From positions 5,084,001 to 5,148,000 of the forward strand of contig NC_048538.1 of NCBI RefSeq assembly GCF_902806685.2: 64,000 nucleotides of DNA, given 5' to 3'. The stretch comes from Maniola hyperantus (Eukaryota > Arthropoda > Insecta > Lepidoptera > Nymphalidae). The stretch's first letter is position 1; the number at the start of each line of letters is the position of its first letter. Shown here in pieces: positions 11,576-26,900 of this stretch. The notes beneath the pieces are model-generated. The model ran no database searches and was not told the origin of the DNA. It worked only from the letters and a program-made list of their open reading frames with translations. A program made the translations under genes and the position numbers.

Positions 11576-11862
11576 GCACCGATTCCTTTGTCTTTCTCTA
11601 AACTAAATTTAGAGTATCTGCATCCTTTTCTTTTTAACAATGCTAAAAAAGGAACGGAACATGACTTTCACATTTAAAGACTCTAAATTTTAGTGCACAA
11701 TACAAATTTAAACAGTAGGTTCGTGACTGCACGGTAAAATCACGGGTTTTACCTTCTAAAAATTAAATTTAAAACTGTCAAACTGCGTCTGTCCTTTTCA
11801 TATTACATTAGTAAGAAGAGGATGCGAATACTCTAAAATTAGGTTGTGCTCAGAATCGGTGC
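11576..11862. mobile_element. MITE-like element with TIRs
   Basis: Left arm GCACCGATTC...TAGAGTATCTGCATCC pairs with right arm GGATGCGAATACTCTA...GAATCGGTGC. Arms are imperfect and about 60 bp. The CTCTAAACTAAA motif links it loosely to family R. No coding capacity. Confidence 0.6.
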
Positions 11863-11968
11863 CACCCGCCTAAGCTGAAATGTTTGTAATAGGTACACTT
11901 GCACTAAATAGCTTAAAATAAAAATTATTTTTAAAAACTGACTTTAAGCGCCACTACAAAGTACACTT

Positions 11969-12149
11969 ACAGTACGCAGCAGAAAGTAATGTACATCGAC
12001 CTTTAGAAGGAGATATAGATCTGTAGAGCGTTATCTCTGTCGTTGAGACCGACAAAACTTCATATAGGTACGAGTGACAGAGAAAACGCTCTACAAAGCC
12101 GAAATGTCATTCTAAAGGCCAATTTACATTACTTTCTGCCGCGTACTGT
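11969..12149. mobile_element. Foldback MITE, copy 1 of 5
   Basis: Ends ACAGTACGCAGCAGAAAGTA and TACTTTCTGCCGCGTACTGT are inverted repeats, and almost the whole 181 bp folds into one hairpin (TAGAGCGTTATCTCTGTCG... / ...ACAGAGAAAACGCTCTA). Copies at 31081, 33774, 38761 and 45995. Confidence 0.85.
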
Positions 12150-12418
12150 ACCTACTGTACAATTTTTTTATATTTATACACGTACCTACGTTAAATAATG
12201 TCAGGCAGGAATAATAAGGAACGAGGAAACGGATATCGCCCGACTTCACCATAGGTTGTACACACAACAATTATTATTGTAGTGACGTTTGAAGTCAGTT
12301 TTTGTTTTGTCAGTTGAACGAAAAGTTGCCAGGCCATAGATATAATAATATCACAGAATATATAATAGTACTACGTATAAGATTGTCGGCGTTTTGTAGC
12401 ACAAAGCAACTGGTGATA
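12150..12418. other. Intergenic DNA, no gene seen
   Basis: No frame or repeat recognised between the foldback MITE and the R1-like 3' end. Confidence 0.4.
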
Positions 12419-12432
12419 GCAGCCTAGGCCCT

Positions 12433-12621
12433 TTTTTTTTTTTTCTTTCGAGGGAGAAATCTTCTGAAGATACCCAATCGGGTTATGTGGGATTTCTACC
12501 CACTAAAACCCCCTCGGTGGCCCTCCTCAGCGCGTTATCCGTTGGACACATCCTGGAGAAAATGCAGCCACTCACGACTTCGAAGTCCTAGCGCCAGACA
12601 ATTGGTTTAACTGATCTAGGC
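12433..12621 (-). mobile_element. R1-like non-LTR 3' end with 14-bp TSD
   Basis: A T-run at 12431-12444 is the poly(A) tail of a - strand insertion. The adjacent 3' UTR carries CCCACTAAAACCCCCTCGG, a motif shared with the R1-like element at 29905 and the fragment at 35520. It is flanked by a perfect 14-bp duplication, GCAGCCTAGGCCCT, at 12419-12432 and 12622-12635, so both ends are well defined. Strongly 5'-truncated; no coding sequence remains. Confidence 0.8.
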
Positions 12622-12849
12622 GCAGCCTAGGCCCTAGGCGCGCTTTATGAATGCGGCTTAACAATGTATACAGTATTAGGTAGGAGTATGTATATTGTAT
12701 AAGTATTAGGTACTCATTTACATAACAGGTGTGAACACAATGTTGTATTGGCAGTTATGATTTACGACTTTGAAAATAATCTGAAATTATTCACGAAATA
12801 AAGGTTAAATAATGAATTGACCTGTTACAATTTTTAATACCTACTTTAT

Positions 12850-15800
12850 ATAAAAGAACACCCTGCGGCGAGATAGCGCTGAAGGAACTCGGAAAAGATA
12901 CGAACACGTTACTGCGTTAATATTACTTTTATTAATCTCTTAATTACTTATTTTATTATAATTACTATTAACCGCACTATTCACAATTTGTGCTGTACTC
13001 AGCATCTCTCTAGAGAATGATCTCTCCAAACTCCCCAAACCTCTGGCTAAGTTTCGAACCCTCAAGGTAGGGGAAACCCAATCTGATTGGTCACCACTCC
13101 GCGCCAACTGGCGTTACCCAATCAACGAGTGACAACAGATAGTGTATTTGAAAATTAAGTTGGACAACGTGACAATAACAATCCGATTGGTCCCCACCGT
13201 TTTGCGCCAACTAGCGTCAACCAGTCACAGAATGCTGACATTTAAAAACAGAGTTGCCAACGTGACAGTCAACAATCTGGCCGGTTCCCGCCATTTTACA
13301 ACAACCAGCGTCAATAAACACAGAATGATAACTGATAATCTATTTAAAAGTAAAGTTGCCATGGTGAAAAATAAAATATAATAAAATTTTGAAGCTATTT
13401 TACTTAAGATCCTAACAATCGACCGTCCTGACAACGTGTGCGCCCCGCACATGTCGCCAGGAGGCATCCTAACAATCGGAACTTAGCCAGTTGTTCATTC
13501 TTTACATCATACCAACCTACATTCTTATTATAGTGCTATTATGATGATACACAAATAATAATGGCGACGTTTAATAATTAATATACATATTTTAGCAACT
13601 GAATAACACAATATCCTATATGTATCATATCAAAATATAAACTATATTCTCAACTTGTATCTATATTTTATACATTGCAATCAGCATGATTAACGCAACA
13701 ATCACAAACATCAATATATTAGTTGCACAAGTAAACTTGTAGGTACTATCTTTAATCTCATTTAATCTAGGTGTATTATCTTTAATCTCATTTCAAATCA
13801 AAATATTAATATACTTATAACAATATTTCATTATATTCTACTGGTTATTATTCATCGGATAAGTATTACTTCGTAGTTAATTATATTTATCCATCTGCTT
13901 TATAAGAAGAGCAACGATCAATTAATGTTTTCCATCACTTACGAATATCTATTAATTGGGATTCGAACGATCAATTAATCGAATAACCCATTATCAGATT
14001 ATTCCTTAAATGATAGATTTATCGAGAAAACCCCGTCAGACGTGCCTACAAGACGATCTATTTACTTGTGGCAGTTAGTGGGGCAACATACTCTAATATT
14101 CTCGTACCAGGACACGATCCGATCAATTCTCGTGCCTAGTTCTAGTGTTTCTGTTGTATCAGGACACGATCCGATCAATTCTCGTGCCTGATTCTAATAT
14201 TCTCGTACCAGGACACGATCCGATCAATTCTCGTGCCTAGTTCTAGTGTTTCTGTTGTATCAGGACACGATCCAATCAATTCTCGTGCCTGATCTGTAAC
14301 AATGGAAAATAATTGTCTGTAGTTTCAATGCATCAAGGGCTAATACGAAACAAAAACACACACACACAAAAAGGTGAACATAATATAACATTGTAAGCTA
14401 AAATCATGTGTACTGTGATCGACTATTTAGCTATGGTTTAATCAATTCTCACTATCAGAGTTGCTACTGGTATCCGAACCGTTCACCTCCAAAGCAGCAA
14501 TATGTATCCATGGCATCATACGGTTGGCGGCAACCGTTGTGGGTCGTTTGCCTTGCATGCCTATCAAACCTGGCACCGGCGCTACTTGATATCTATCCTT
14601 GCCTAAGACTTTAGTGACGCGGTAGGGCCCTATGTACGAGGGCATGAGCTTTTTGCTCTGTCCATCATTATTAAAACATGTTTTAGTTATCTTAACTAGG
14701 TCACCTACAGTATAAACTCGGGCTGGTTTTCTGCCCTTGTCGAAGGTTTGTTTCTGCTTCACCTGTTCGCTGTCAATCCTATCTTTAACCCCTTGACGCA
14801 AGATACTGACGTCACAGTTTCCATCAGAGCTTTTGGATGCAGCATTAAGAATAGGATTCATTTCGCTGTTCATGGGAGTTCCGAACAGTACCTCTGACGG
14901 CGTTCTACCGATTGTTTTCTGGATGGTGTTGTTCAGTCCCCATTGAATTTTCCCCAAATGACTATCCCAATCTTTCTCACCGTATTTCACCGTCATTGCC
15001 TTTAAGGAGTCAAGAATGGTACGATTGTACCTTTCTACTTGACCATTCGACCTAGGGCTAGCTACTGCGTTAAGAATGTGCTTAGTGCCCTTATCCAAGC
15101 AAAATCGAGTGAATGTGTGAGAAGTGAAACAGCTACCGCGGTCACTTATAATACGGTCAGGAACTCTAAATGTGAAGAATATGTCGTCTAGAGCTCTTAT
15201 TGCGTTTAAACTGTTGGTATTTCTAACGGGCTTAATGAAACAAAATTTGGTGAAACCATCTACAATCACGAGCAAATGTGTATAGCCTCGCTTTGATTTG
15301 ACGAAAGGTCCGAGGTGGTCAACATGTATGGTATGAAACGGCACATCTACTTTAGTGATAGGGTGGAGCAGACCTTCACTTGACTTTGGACGGGTTTTGG
15401 CATACGCACATTCAATGCATGAATTCACATATTTTTTAACGAACTTTGACATTTTCCCAAACCAATATTTTCGCTTTATCCTTTCGAGTGTCTTCTCCAC
15501 CCCAAAGTGACCAATATCGTCATGGTTCATGCGACATATCTGCCACCTCGCACCCTTTGGCACTACCCAACGCACGTTATCCTTATCTGACCCTAAATAA
15601 CGAAACAACTTATTATCTTTTATTAAAAAGTTATCTTTTATGTATCTGAGCCCCTTCTCATCATGGTTACAACTTAAGATACTTTTTATCCTACAAAGCT
15701 CTGTATCTCCCAGCTGAAGTGTATGCAGCCAATCCTCATTGCTAATTGACCTAACAGCGGGAACATTTTCGACGAGAGATTCTTCCGAGCTCACAACAGG

Positions 15801-18800
15801 ATTACGAGACAGGGCGTCTACGTGGCCCATCTTCACACCTGGCCTATATTCAACTGAACATTGAAATTCCTGCAGCAAAAGCCACCAGCGTGCTATTCTC
15901 GGGATCAAGTCTCGCTTTGAAAACGTGGAGCGGAGAGCACTGCAATCTGTGACAATTTTAAATGACTTTCCTAACAAATAGACCCTGAACTTCCGCAGAG
16001 AACATACGACCGCTAAAGTTTCCAGTTCATAAGAGTGGAAATTCCTTTCTTCAGGGGACGTTTGCCTGCTATAATACGCTACTGGGCGAAAAGTATCGCT
16101 TCCGCTGGGGCGCTGCAACAATATACCTCCAATACCCAATCTGCTCGCGTCCGTATGAAGCTCTGTTTCTGCCGCTGGATCAAATATTGCAAGAATGGGC
16201 CTATCCACTAACTTAGCCTTTAGGTTTACAAAAGCCTCCTCCTGATCGTTGTTCCATGTCCACACGGCATCCTTTTTGAGTAATTTGCTGAGCGGAAATG
16301 CAATACGGGCAAAGTCCTTAATAAATTTGCGAAAGTAACTCGCCAAACCAAGGAATTGACGGACATTATGCACATTCTCAGGTCGAGGGAAGTTGGCGAC
16401 GCTGTGGATCTTCTTCTCACCAGGCCTGACCCCAGCCGCACTGATCTCATAGCCAAGATAATCGATTGTATCTCGTAAGAAATCGCATTTAGAAAAATTT
16501 AATGTGAGGTTGGCTTTTTCTATTAACTGTAATACTTCTTCGAGACGATCTAAACATTCTGTGGGGTCCCGCCCGTAAATTAGAACATCATCCAGATACG
16601 CAGTTGCCTTACTGAAACGAGCAGACCCTAAGATTGAGTTCATCATGCGCTGAAAAACAGCCGGGGCGTTTGCCAAGCCAAATGGCATACGATTAAACTC
16701 GTACTGACCATCTGGCGTGACAAACGATGTGAGGTGTTTACTATGCTCTGAAATTGGGACCTGATAGTACCCGGACGTTAAATCAAGTGAAATAAAACAA
16801 GCTTGACCTGTGAGTCGAGCTATTTCATCCTCCATAATGGGTATGGGGTAGCGTTCCTTAACTGTAACTGAATTTAGCATCCGATAATCAACGCACATTC
16901 TAAGAGAGCCGTCCTTTTTACGCACTAGTATAATCGGACTGGCGTATTCAGACGAAGACTCCCTAACTATCCCTGCGTCCAGCATCTCCTTTACCATCAC
17001 ACGTACCTTTTCTCGCTCATGGTGTGACAACCTGTAAGGTCGATAGACGACGGGGCGTTGGCTGTTCAACTCTATATTCATTGTGGTCGCGTTCGTACAA
17101 CCTAGATCTTTAAGTGAAGACGCAAAACAATGTTTGTAACGTTTGAGCAACTCTAACAACCTCTGCTTCACGCCTTCTGGTACTTTATCACTTACACGAA
17201 CCTCCCTTTCGTCGAAGTTATCCTCAATCACCACAGGTATCTCAGGTGGTTCGAAAATGACCCTACTTACAACGTCTACTCGTTTTGCCCTACACAAGAG
17301 TGAACTATCTGAAATCCGGCAAGAACTTGAACAAGGAATCACTGTTATATAGACATGACCCCTTTCAGAGTGATAGAGACCTCCACAAATAAAATATTGT
17401 TTGGTTGGCTTGCCCGCAACACTATTCCTTACGAGGACGTTGCTAAGGGAAGGTTCAACTCTTGCTCTCACCGACGCTGCACCATGGAGCTCCACTACAC
17501 CTGCAGTTTGAATCCCAGTCAAAGTCTCTTGTACACCCGGATCAGAAAGTGGCACTTCCTTGCCGATATCTATGAACTGGAGTTTAGTTGCATCCTTATA
17601 AACTATGATATGAGGCTGTTCCGTGTATGACTGACCTATGAGGACAGACCTTTCTAGCAAATTATCACATACGACCTTACATAGAACGCGAGCGTTTACT
17701 CCATCAACACTAATACTAAGCAACAATCCTCCTAGTGATGTAACTAAACCATTGCCGAATCCCCTTAATAACGATGGTATATTGTCATGAGTCACACCTA
17801 ACTCCCTAACTAAGGATTCTTTCACCAGCGTAACATCACTCCCGAAATCTACAAACGCTTGTCTTATCGTGTCGTTTATTTGCACATCCTTCATAAATTT
17901 TGAACTTGGAAGAGAAGGAGAGTCATGTTCCTGACTGGCTGTGTCAATGCGCATGGTTTTTGGTACATTGACATTTTTCACAACCCCATTACCCTTTTTA
18001 GAGAAACACTTATCTTCTGTATGGCCTACTTTATTACATTGTGTGCATTTAATTAGCGGCTTAGGACAAAACAAGAAACTATGTGTCCTCTCCTTACAGT
18101 TGTAACAGCCTGGAAAAGAGCCGGATCTGCTACTCGACTTTTGATTGGAATAGGTGTGAGTGCTAGAGTGGTCGGTTTTGTTCCTAGACTGGTTTCGGTC
18201 GAAAGATTGGTACGAGTCCTTGCTGCTTACTAAGAATTGCAATAACTGATCGGGGTTAGAAGAGCGTAATGCCAGCGCACCGGATTTTAAGGTCCTGTCA
18301 CTGATCCCATGAATAATACAATCTACTGCACGCTTATCAGCTATATCGCATTGATTAAGTAACGCTAATTTTTCATAAAAATAAACTTCTATAGGTTCAT
18401 TATATCTGCTCCTCCTTTTAAGCATCTCCTCCAAGGCCTGGCCGTAATTTTGTTCGCAAGGAAAAGCATTTATTAGTTTCTCCTGCCATTCCGGCCAGGT
18501 AAACAAAACTGAATTTAGACCTTCGTACCATGTTTTGGCAAGACCTTGGAGTTTCTGCATGGCAAAGTGAGTGACAGTCTTATCATCCCAACCGTATACA
18601 CTAGCACATTCATTGACCTTTTTGAGCCAAATATCAATCCTTTGGTTTTTTTTTTTGAGGGGTCGAAATTGGGAAGGATATTCATGTGATCAACCTTTTG
18701 AGAAGATCTTGTGTCCTGGGTAGACGGTCGAGATGCCAAACTATCCTTAAAACATTTCAAAATATCAGCAATACATTGCTTAGAAATGGAAGGGCTACGT

Positions 18801-20909
18801 GACCTTTTAGCATATCCCGCGACGCCACGACGCTCAGCAGGATGCACCGCGCTGGCCCCAGTTTCTGCCCGTCGGTGATCTGGGGACGCGTTGCTGCTGC
18901 GATGACTGCGACTCTTATGTCGCCGCGGAGTAGCCTGATGCGAAGTCGTACGTGGCACGTTGTAGCAGCTACGACTCGGACTGTCGCCTTCGGCATGTAG
19001 AAGTCGCTCCCGCTCTCTCAGTAACTGCCTCTCCAGAGTTTTCACCCGCTCCCGGCTCGCTTCTAGTCGCTGTCCCAGGATCGGAGAAGGGCTGCGGGTA
19101 CGCAGCCGGCTACGGCTGCGTTCCCTCCTTCGGCTCCGGCTTCGATGTTCCATGGGACCGGGCGTCTCGAGTCGCCGATCCATGTTCTGTCACCTCAAAA
19201 TAAAAATAAACAAAAATTGAGTTTCATTAAAGAAACATTGTACGCGTGCTGAAACGTAGATAGCTATAATATGAATCAAAAGAAGGGATTCCCTTTGTTT
19301 ATGATTCACAAGTGTTATTAGGATGTAGGTAGATAGAAAATTAATGGTGCGCGGTTGCCTTAGGCCTACTTCTGGTATATTCCAATATGATATTTGACGG
19401 TAAATTTGCCAGAATCTACTAAAATAATTATTAACTAATATCTTTTCCTAATAAGCTAGCTTGCGCCAGGTACCTACAATATTATAGGTAATTATTTTAC
19501 ACAAGAAGGTAGGTGTTAAAAAAAAACCAGTTGAGGGTCAGTTGGCTCGTTTAATTCCAGACACCAACAAGTATTTTCACAAATGTCAGTAAAACTCACT
19601 GAGAAGGAAAAAAAATATATATAGCTATATATTATATTCAGTGGATTCTTATCATTTTTATTTAAAACTCGTTAATTACAAAAATAAAGATTTCCTTCAA
19701 AACGATTAAATACTTCCAGCAAATATCCAGAATCCCTTTTTTTTTTTATATATAGAGATAGCGAGCAAACGAGCAGGCGGGTCACCTGATGTTAAGTGAT
19801 TACCACTGCCCATGAACAATAATCTACTCAATAATTAAATAACGAAACGGATATCTAAAAGTTAACCATTAAATAAATGATTTAAAAAAAAAAAATATCA
19901 TAACAGACAACAATTCAATAAATAGAATGAATTGGAAAAATATCGTAAGAATGGAGGACGGAAGAGACCGCCAAACGAGAGCGAAAATGGCGATAACGCA
20001 TGCATAGACTTTTATAAAACTCGACCAGCAACGGCGAGGTGGCGTGCCTAAAATGCTCGCTCTTTCATTAAGATATAATGCGAATAGGCGTCTGTGCGCA
20101 CTAAATTACGTAATGCAACAAAATAATGTTGAACGCACATTAATACAGGTTATGATATTACCACGTTGTAATAATGATCACTTGAGTTGGTGGGTAGACT
20201 AACATGCTTTGTCCGTAAAATCTCACACAGCTAAATATTAGTAAAACAGGAGGTAAAACGATTGCTATCAGCTAATAAATTTGTATAATTGGGCGTGTAC
20301 TTACGCGTTGATGGTTAACGCTGTCCTGTCACTTCTGAATTATAAAAGAACACCCTGCGGCGAGATAGCGCTGAAGGAACTCGGAAAAGATACGAACACG
20401 TTACTGCGTTAATATTACTTTTATTAATCTCTTAATTACTTATTTTATTATAATTACTATTAACCGCACTATTCACAATTTGTGCTGTACTCAGCATCTC
20501 TCTAGAGAATGATCTCTCCAAACTCCCCAAACCTCTGGCTAAGTTTCGAACCCTCAAGGTAGGGGAAACCCAATCTGATTGGTCACCACTCCGCGCCAAC
20601 TGGCGTTACCCAATCAACGAGTGACAACAGATAGTGTATTTGAAAATTAAGTTGGACAACGTGACAATAACAATCCGATTGGTCCCCACCGTTTTGCGCC
20701 AACTAGCGTCAACCAGTCACAGAATGCTGACATTTAAAAACAGAGTTGCCAACGTGACAGTCAACAATCTGGCCGGTTCCCGCCATTTTACAACAACCAG
20801 CGTCAATAAACACAGAATGATAACTGATAATCTATTTAAAAGTAAAGTTGCCATGGTGAAAAATAAAATATAATAAAATTTTGAAGCTATTTTACTTAAG
20901 ATCCTAACA
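12850..20909 (-). mobile_element. Complete Ty3/gypsy LTR retrotransposon
   Basis: An 8060-bp element on the - strand bounded by 568-bp LTRs and the 5-bp target duplication TTTAT (12845-12849 and 20910-20914). Order in its own direction: 5' LTR, leader of about 1.16 kb, gag, pol (protease, reverse transcriptase, RNase H, integrase), about 1 kb of non-coding 3' region with tandem repeats, 3' LTR. No env-like frame. LTRs show no difference on reading through them, implying very recent insertion. The only lesion I see is a frame break at an A-run in gag. Confidence 0.95.
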
Positions 20910-23900
20910 TTTATCAGAACAACCTTGCAAGCAACACGATTTAGCAAGACAAGTTATTATTTTGGACTGTCATTATTATTACTTGAAATATTTAGCAATC
21001 ATATTTGAGTGTAAAATTCATAATCAAAATAGATTATACTATTTGATTGGGCGAGAACAATTTCGTTTCGATTAAAAAGTGCTTTACAAATTTATTTCGC
21101 AGTCACGAAACTAACAACTATAAGTAATAATTTGCCTAATGGATAAACATTTGACTGAAATCTTCCTTTATTTATCTTCGTTGTCATCAATTTTAACCGA
21201 CTTCTTAGTATGTCTGGAGCACAGATATTAGGTACCTACACTTACAGATATGTAACTACACAACAACGTGGCCCCCTCAGTCCCTCTCACTCAAGCAGAG
21301 GTACTTACTTGTGAAATGTTATTCCGTCTATTTTACGTTCGCTTCGGCTATTGTAGCCTAGGTATAGTTGACCCCCAAAATACATGTCGTGATTTCTAAT
21401 ACTATTCCGAAGAAAATTATGACAACATTAGACTTTATACTTTGACGAAAGATCTTATACGTCTTACCGGCCAAGGCCACCATGATCCAAACTTCATAGT
21501 CATTGATCGTTCCTCCCTGTGTTAGGGACAATACGCAGGGAAACTTTCAGGTTTCATAAAATAACGAGGGTCTCCTCCTCACAGGCTCTTTCTCTAATAT
21601 GCGAGGTCATCAAACTCATTAGATCATTAACCTGTAGGTCAATTTCGTAAAACCTGCATCCAATCATTATTACAATCTCAATTGTTGTGATTGGCTGAAT
21701 TTGTGCGATTCTTGTTGCAACAATGCATTGTAGCCAATAGTGAGCGAGCATCAACCAATCAGAGGTGATTGCGATCGTGACATATTGTAGCTGTCATTCT
21801 ACCGCAATCGATGCCCAGATAAAGTTCAATGTACTTTTTATCAATAGGTGCTATCAGTTTTTTTTGGAATTTTATACTTAAATGCAGAAAACCTGTCCGA
21901 TGTCGACTTTTATTTAGGTTAACCCACAAATAAACTGTACTAAAAAGATAAACCTGTCCGTTCTCAATTTTTAATTAGAAAATTACAAAAATAAGTATTG
22001 AAGAGATAACGTTAATAGCTTTTCGTTTAACCGACTTTCAAAAAGGATCTCAATTCAGTACATATTTTGCATTAAGTAGGCTGAAGCGAAGCGACAGTTC
22101 TAGGAAGGAGTCTAGTTGATTGCAATTACACTTGTCCGTCTGTATGTATGACAGATCCCTAACTAACGTTATTACTTCAAATTTAAACAAAATATTAATA
22201 TGTAAAATGATGGCTATCTGGGATGGCTAATATGAAAATGTTTTCAAAAAACATTAGAAATTCAATATAGAATACATAGTTTCGTTTGTGGTTAGTTGGT
22301 GACTCAAAATGGTTAGCGCCCACCGAGATTTTTGGTTCTATCATTTGTATGGGGTTACGTAACTTCTTTCCTCGCATAGAGTATAGAGCACGGAATAGTT
22401 GAAAGGTGACCGCGATGCGCCTAGCAAGATGACCTCCCGTTAAATCTTGAATGTTAAAGACGAGTTCAACGAGCTCCAATGACATTGTAATAGTAGTCAA
22501 CAATGAAGCGAATCTTATAATTACCACGTCAATAGCACTGCTGTGTTTTATAATATTATCGTGTATTTATCGTTTATACTCTCATAATACACTATTATTT
22601 AAAAGATAACGCGGTCAGACCTTTTGTCTAGCAGGAATTAAGTAATTAACACGGCTAAATTATTATTTTATCAGTTCAAACGCGAACGGTTAAGTATTTA
22701 AACTACCTATTCATACTAGGTAATTTTATAAATGCAAAGTGTGTCTATCTCTCTGTTACCTTTTCAAGGCTCATACACTTATCCGATTTAGACGAAATTT
22801 GGCATAAAGATAGTTTGTATCCCGAAGACGGACAATGGACATAGGTTACTTTTTATACCGGAAAATCAAAGAGTTCATACGGGATTTTTTTAAATGTACG
22901 GGATGTTCATGAAGCTAAGCTTTTATGCGCTCATTTTCATTTTTGATATGGAATGCATACAAGGCGCGCGAGATTTTTAAAATGCATACTTACCATGCTA
23001 GATTTTACCTAGGTAAATGGGTTTCAGAAATAACCATTAACTGTTCATCTTATGTTAAATTTCAGCTTCGACTTATGTTTTTGTTAACACCGATCCTGAT
23101 TCATGACAAAAAGTCCTTTGCACACTGCATAGAAGTACCATTAGACCTATGTCGCAATAAAAGATTTTAGTGATTGTTACGTTTTTAACCTGATAAAGTC
23201 ACTGGTTGGCCCTGACGGTGAGAATTGCGTGTTAAATTTAGTTTAATCTTAAGCCTACAATCCATACACATTGTTTCACTAAGCGATAACTCATTAAAAA
23301 TAGTTAGTACTTAAGTAGGTACCTATTATGTAAAGCTGTTCGGTTAGTTGATTTTTATTTCAGTTACAATAAAACTTGGGTTAGGTATCTAATTACTGTA
23401 GAAATCATGCCCGCGTAGAATGGTGCCAAGAATACTGACTAGGTACATTTCCGCGCTAGACAGCCAAGCTGATCCTTTGTGCAAAGAAATGGGCTTTCTT
23501 TCAGTCTAATGTTATTTTGGGTTATCAAGACGAACAAGGAAAAGCTTTATAGGTAGATCAGTGAAACTAAGCTGCGTAAAATCTGGAGATAAAAGAGGCG
23601 TCGTTATCATCATCATCATAATCAACCCATCGCCGGCTCACTACAGAACACGGGTCTTCTCTGAGAGTGAGATAAGGCATCGTTATTCTTATCTTTTACT
23701 AGCTTATGCCCGCGACCTCGTCCGCGTGGACTACACAAATCTGTACCCGTAGTATAAGATTTTACGTCTCACCAAACGTTGCTAGAATTCGAGAATCGAA
23801 ACAAAATAATATCAAAGTAAAATGGACCTAAAGAGCCTTGAATTGAAGTCAAAAATTCAATGCCACTGATTTTAATTTCGCAACGTTTCCGCTTGGAGCG

Positions 23901-26900
23901 CTGGCTGTAGATGTGTAGACAAACTTGAGCTTTAAAACAAGGATATTATGATCAAGTTTACTATAACGCGGAAGTGTTTCGACTCCCGAATTCTAGCAAC
24001 GTTTGGTGAGACGTAAAATCTTGTACTACGGGTACTGCATGCCAAATTTTAATACGATCCGTCCAGTAGTTAGCTGTGCGTTGATAGATCAGTCAGTCAG
24101 TCAGTCAGTCACCTTTTCCTTTTATATATTTAGATTTTGTGCTCTTAGGTGAAGGAAATGTGATTGCGGATCTATTAAAAATTAAAATATGCAAAGTATT
24201 CACAATCATTAACATCATAATATCTGGTCATCATCAACGTCATATCATCACTGGTCGCAGAATGAGAAGGATTTAGGAAATGAATTACAATTGAATTATT
24301 TTTTGTCTGTGAAAGCGTAAGCTGTTATAAGGTAGAACATTGTTAACTTAATTTAAATAACTACCTACAGATTACACGGAGGTTTACATTTACAAAGCGA
24401 TTATGAGCTTAATTTAAAATATTCTTTTAGAATTTTAAATACAGGTTTTAGTCCAGAGTTTGCGGGACAACCTGTTAGCATAATAAAAATAAAGAATGAA
24501 ACTTTGCCGTTACTTGGTTGGCATTTAGGTGTACTGGCTTAAATATTCTAATTTATTTGAAACGTATAATTTATTTTAACATTTTTATTTTTTCTCTTGC
24601 ACACTAAAATAAATCGAAAATGTTTATGATATTTGCGATTATTTTGCTGTATACAATGCTGCCGAAGATTCCGTACTACTACTACAGTCGTATTTTTTAA
24701 GATTTTGCTAGATAAATAAAAATTACTATGCATAAAAATAAATAAAAATCTATTTTAGTATATACAGGTAAAGCTCTTTTCATATGACACCCCATTTGGT
24801 ATAGTAATCTTTCTTTGATTAATTATTTGTTCATGAACACATTTTTCTGTGATGTAACCACAAATTCACGGTTTTCAGATTTTTCGCTTCACGTGTTCTA
24901 TAAGACCTACCTACCTGCCAAATTTCATGATCAAAGGGAAGTTCTTGAAAGACACAGACAGACAGACCGACAGACAGACAACAAGTTAGTGATCTTATAA
25001 GGGTTCCTTTTTCCTTTTGAGGTACGGAACCCTAAAATCAAACACACGGGCCCCAACAGATATATTGACCAATGAAAATAAACCTTACAAGTTACAACAC
25101 CATAAATGCAGCATTTCTCTTCTTATTATGGTAAAATACCAATTACACCAGCAACCAGCCATCTTTCACCTAAAGTGAACATTTGACGGACCGTCTAATT
25201 AAAATTTAAAGCAAAGACAAAATAACTTTTACTTTGATACAAATCGCCAGTTTATAATAAACAAAAGAATACATTCTGAATAAAAAAATCAGATGTACGT
25301 ATGCACGTGGGAATCATAACAATGCTCAATTAAAATCTAGATCTGCCAAAGGTGAAGGCTACATGATGTGTTACGTTACCTATGATATGCGTGAAGATCA
25401 GTTTCCTCAAAGATATCATCGTTAAAATAAAATAGTACTCCAAAAACTGACGATTCGAGGAACCTTTATCTAAGATACAGTGAATCATTTTCATGGACAA
25501 AGTTCAGACGATATTTTAATAAGCACAGTTATACCACAATATTACCTACAGCGTGCTCGGACCTCGCTTAAGGATTTTTGCTTATTAAACGATTAATTCA
25601 TTGGAGCTGGACCTGCCCTTATGCCTGCAATGATATTATGCCTATCTTTAGTATATCTACAACTCTTACATCTAAGTAATGTAATACATAAATGTAAAAG
25701 CCTGTTAATAAAAGATTTAAAAAAAAAAGTAAATAAATGAGTAAGCTCTACTTAACGTAGGTACTTCAAAAAATTGGTAAGGTTAATTTTTAAGACATTG
25801 CCTCCATAAGTTTGCCTCCAGTTATTAGACACCTTTCTGAGTTATTTTCAAAATATAGTAATAGTAATACGAGTACCTAGTTATTATGGTTTGTGAAGTG
25901 CTTACTCAAGGTCAAACTTTTTGATGTTGACTCTTATATAAACTATTTCTACTTTTGTTGTATGTTTTGTTGTATGTTTTCTACTTTTGTTCTACTTATG
26001 CTCTACTTTTGTTCTATGTTTTGTTCTTGTTTTGTTGTACTACGTCAGACTCTACCACCTGTTTTTATATTTTCCTCCATTGCTCAATATTTCCTAAAAT
26101 TATTAAGTAACTTAAAATCCCAGATTTCTGTATAAGAAATAACCATTCATTAACTTTATGGCTATACCTAATGGTGTTAAAAATTACACACTTCATTAAT
26201 TTTGTGAAACATCACTTAACAATAATTGGGGACCATCATTCGTGTTTTTTTATGTTGCGATATACAATTTTGAAAACCATATTACTTACTTTATTTTTTA
26301 CTATAAATTGCAGTTGGATTACTACTCTACCAATAACTAGAATGCCAAGTAATGTATTAAAATTGACTAAGAAATCGATTAAATTTATTTTACTTACCCG
26401 CGGCATCAATCCTGAGGGGATTTCGAAAAATCCTGCCACTCCTTGCCTACGTTGTAAAAGGAATCTCTGTGCAAAATTTCAGCTTTCTAAGTACAAAGGT
26501 GACAGGTTTTTATCCCGGCTTATATTATAAAGGCGAAAGTTTGTATGTGTGTGTGTGTGTATGTTTGTTACTCCTTCACGCAAAAACTACTGGATGTATT
26601 TGGCTAAAATTTAGAATGGAGATAAATAATACCCTGGATTAACACATAGGCTACTTTTTATCCCGGAAAATAAAAGAGTTCCCGCGGGATTTTGAAAAAC
26701 GTAAATCCACGCGGACGAAGTCTCGGGCATCAGCTAGTCTCTACATAAATTTGTTTCGTTTTAACTCTGTCTCAACTTCCTAAGTCTAAGCAAAATCATA
26801 ATACGCTCTATAAATCTCAACCTTAGACCACATCAACCATATGACCACTAGAACTTAAGACACTTAATAAGTGAGACTGCAGTCAAGTTTCATCGATAAA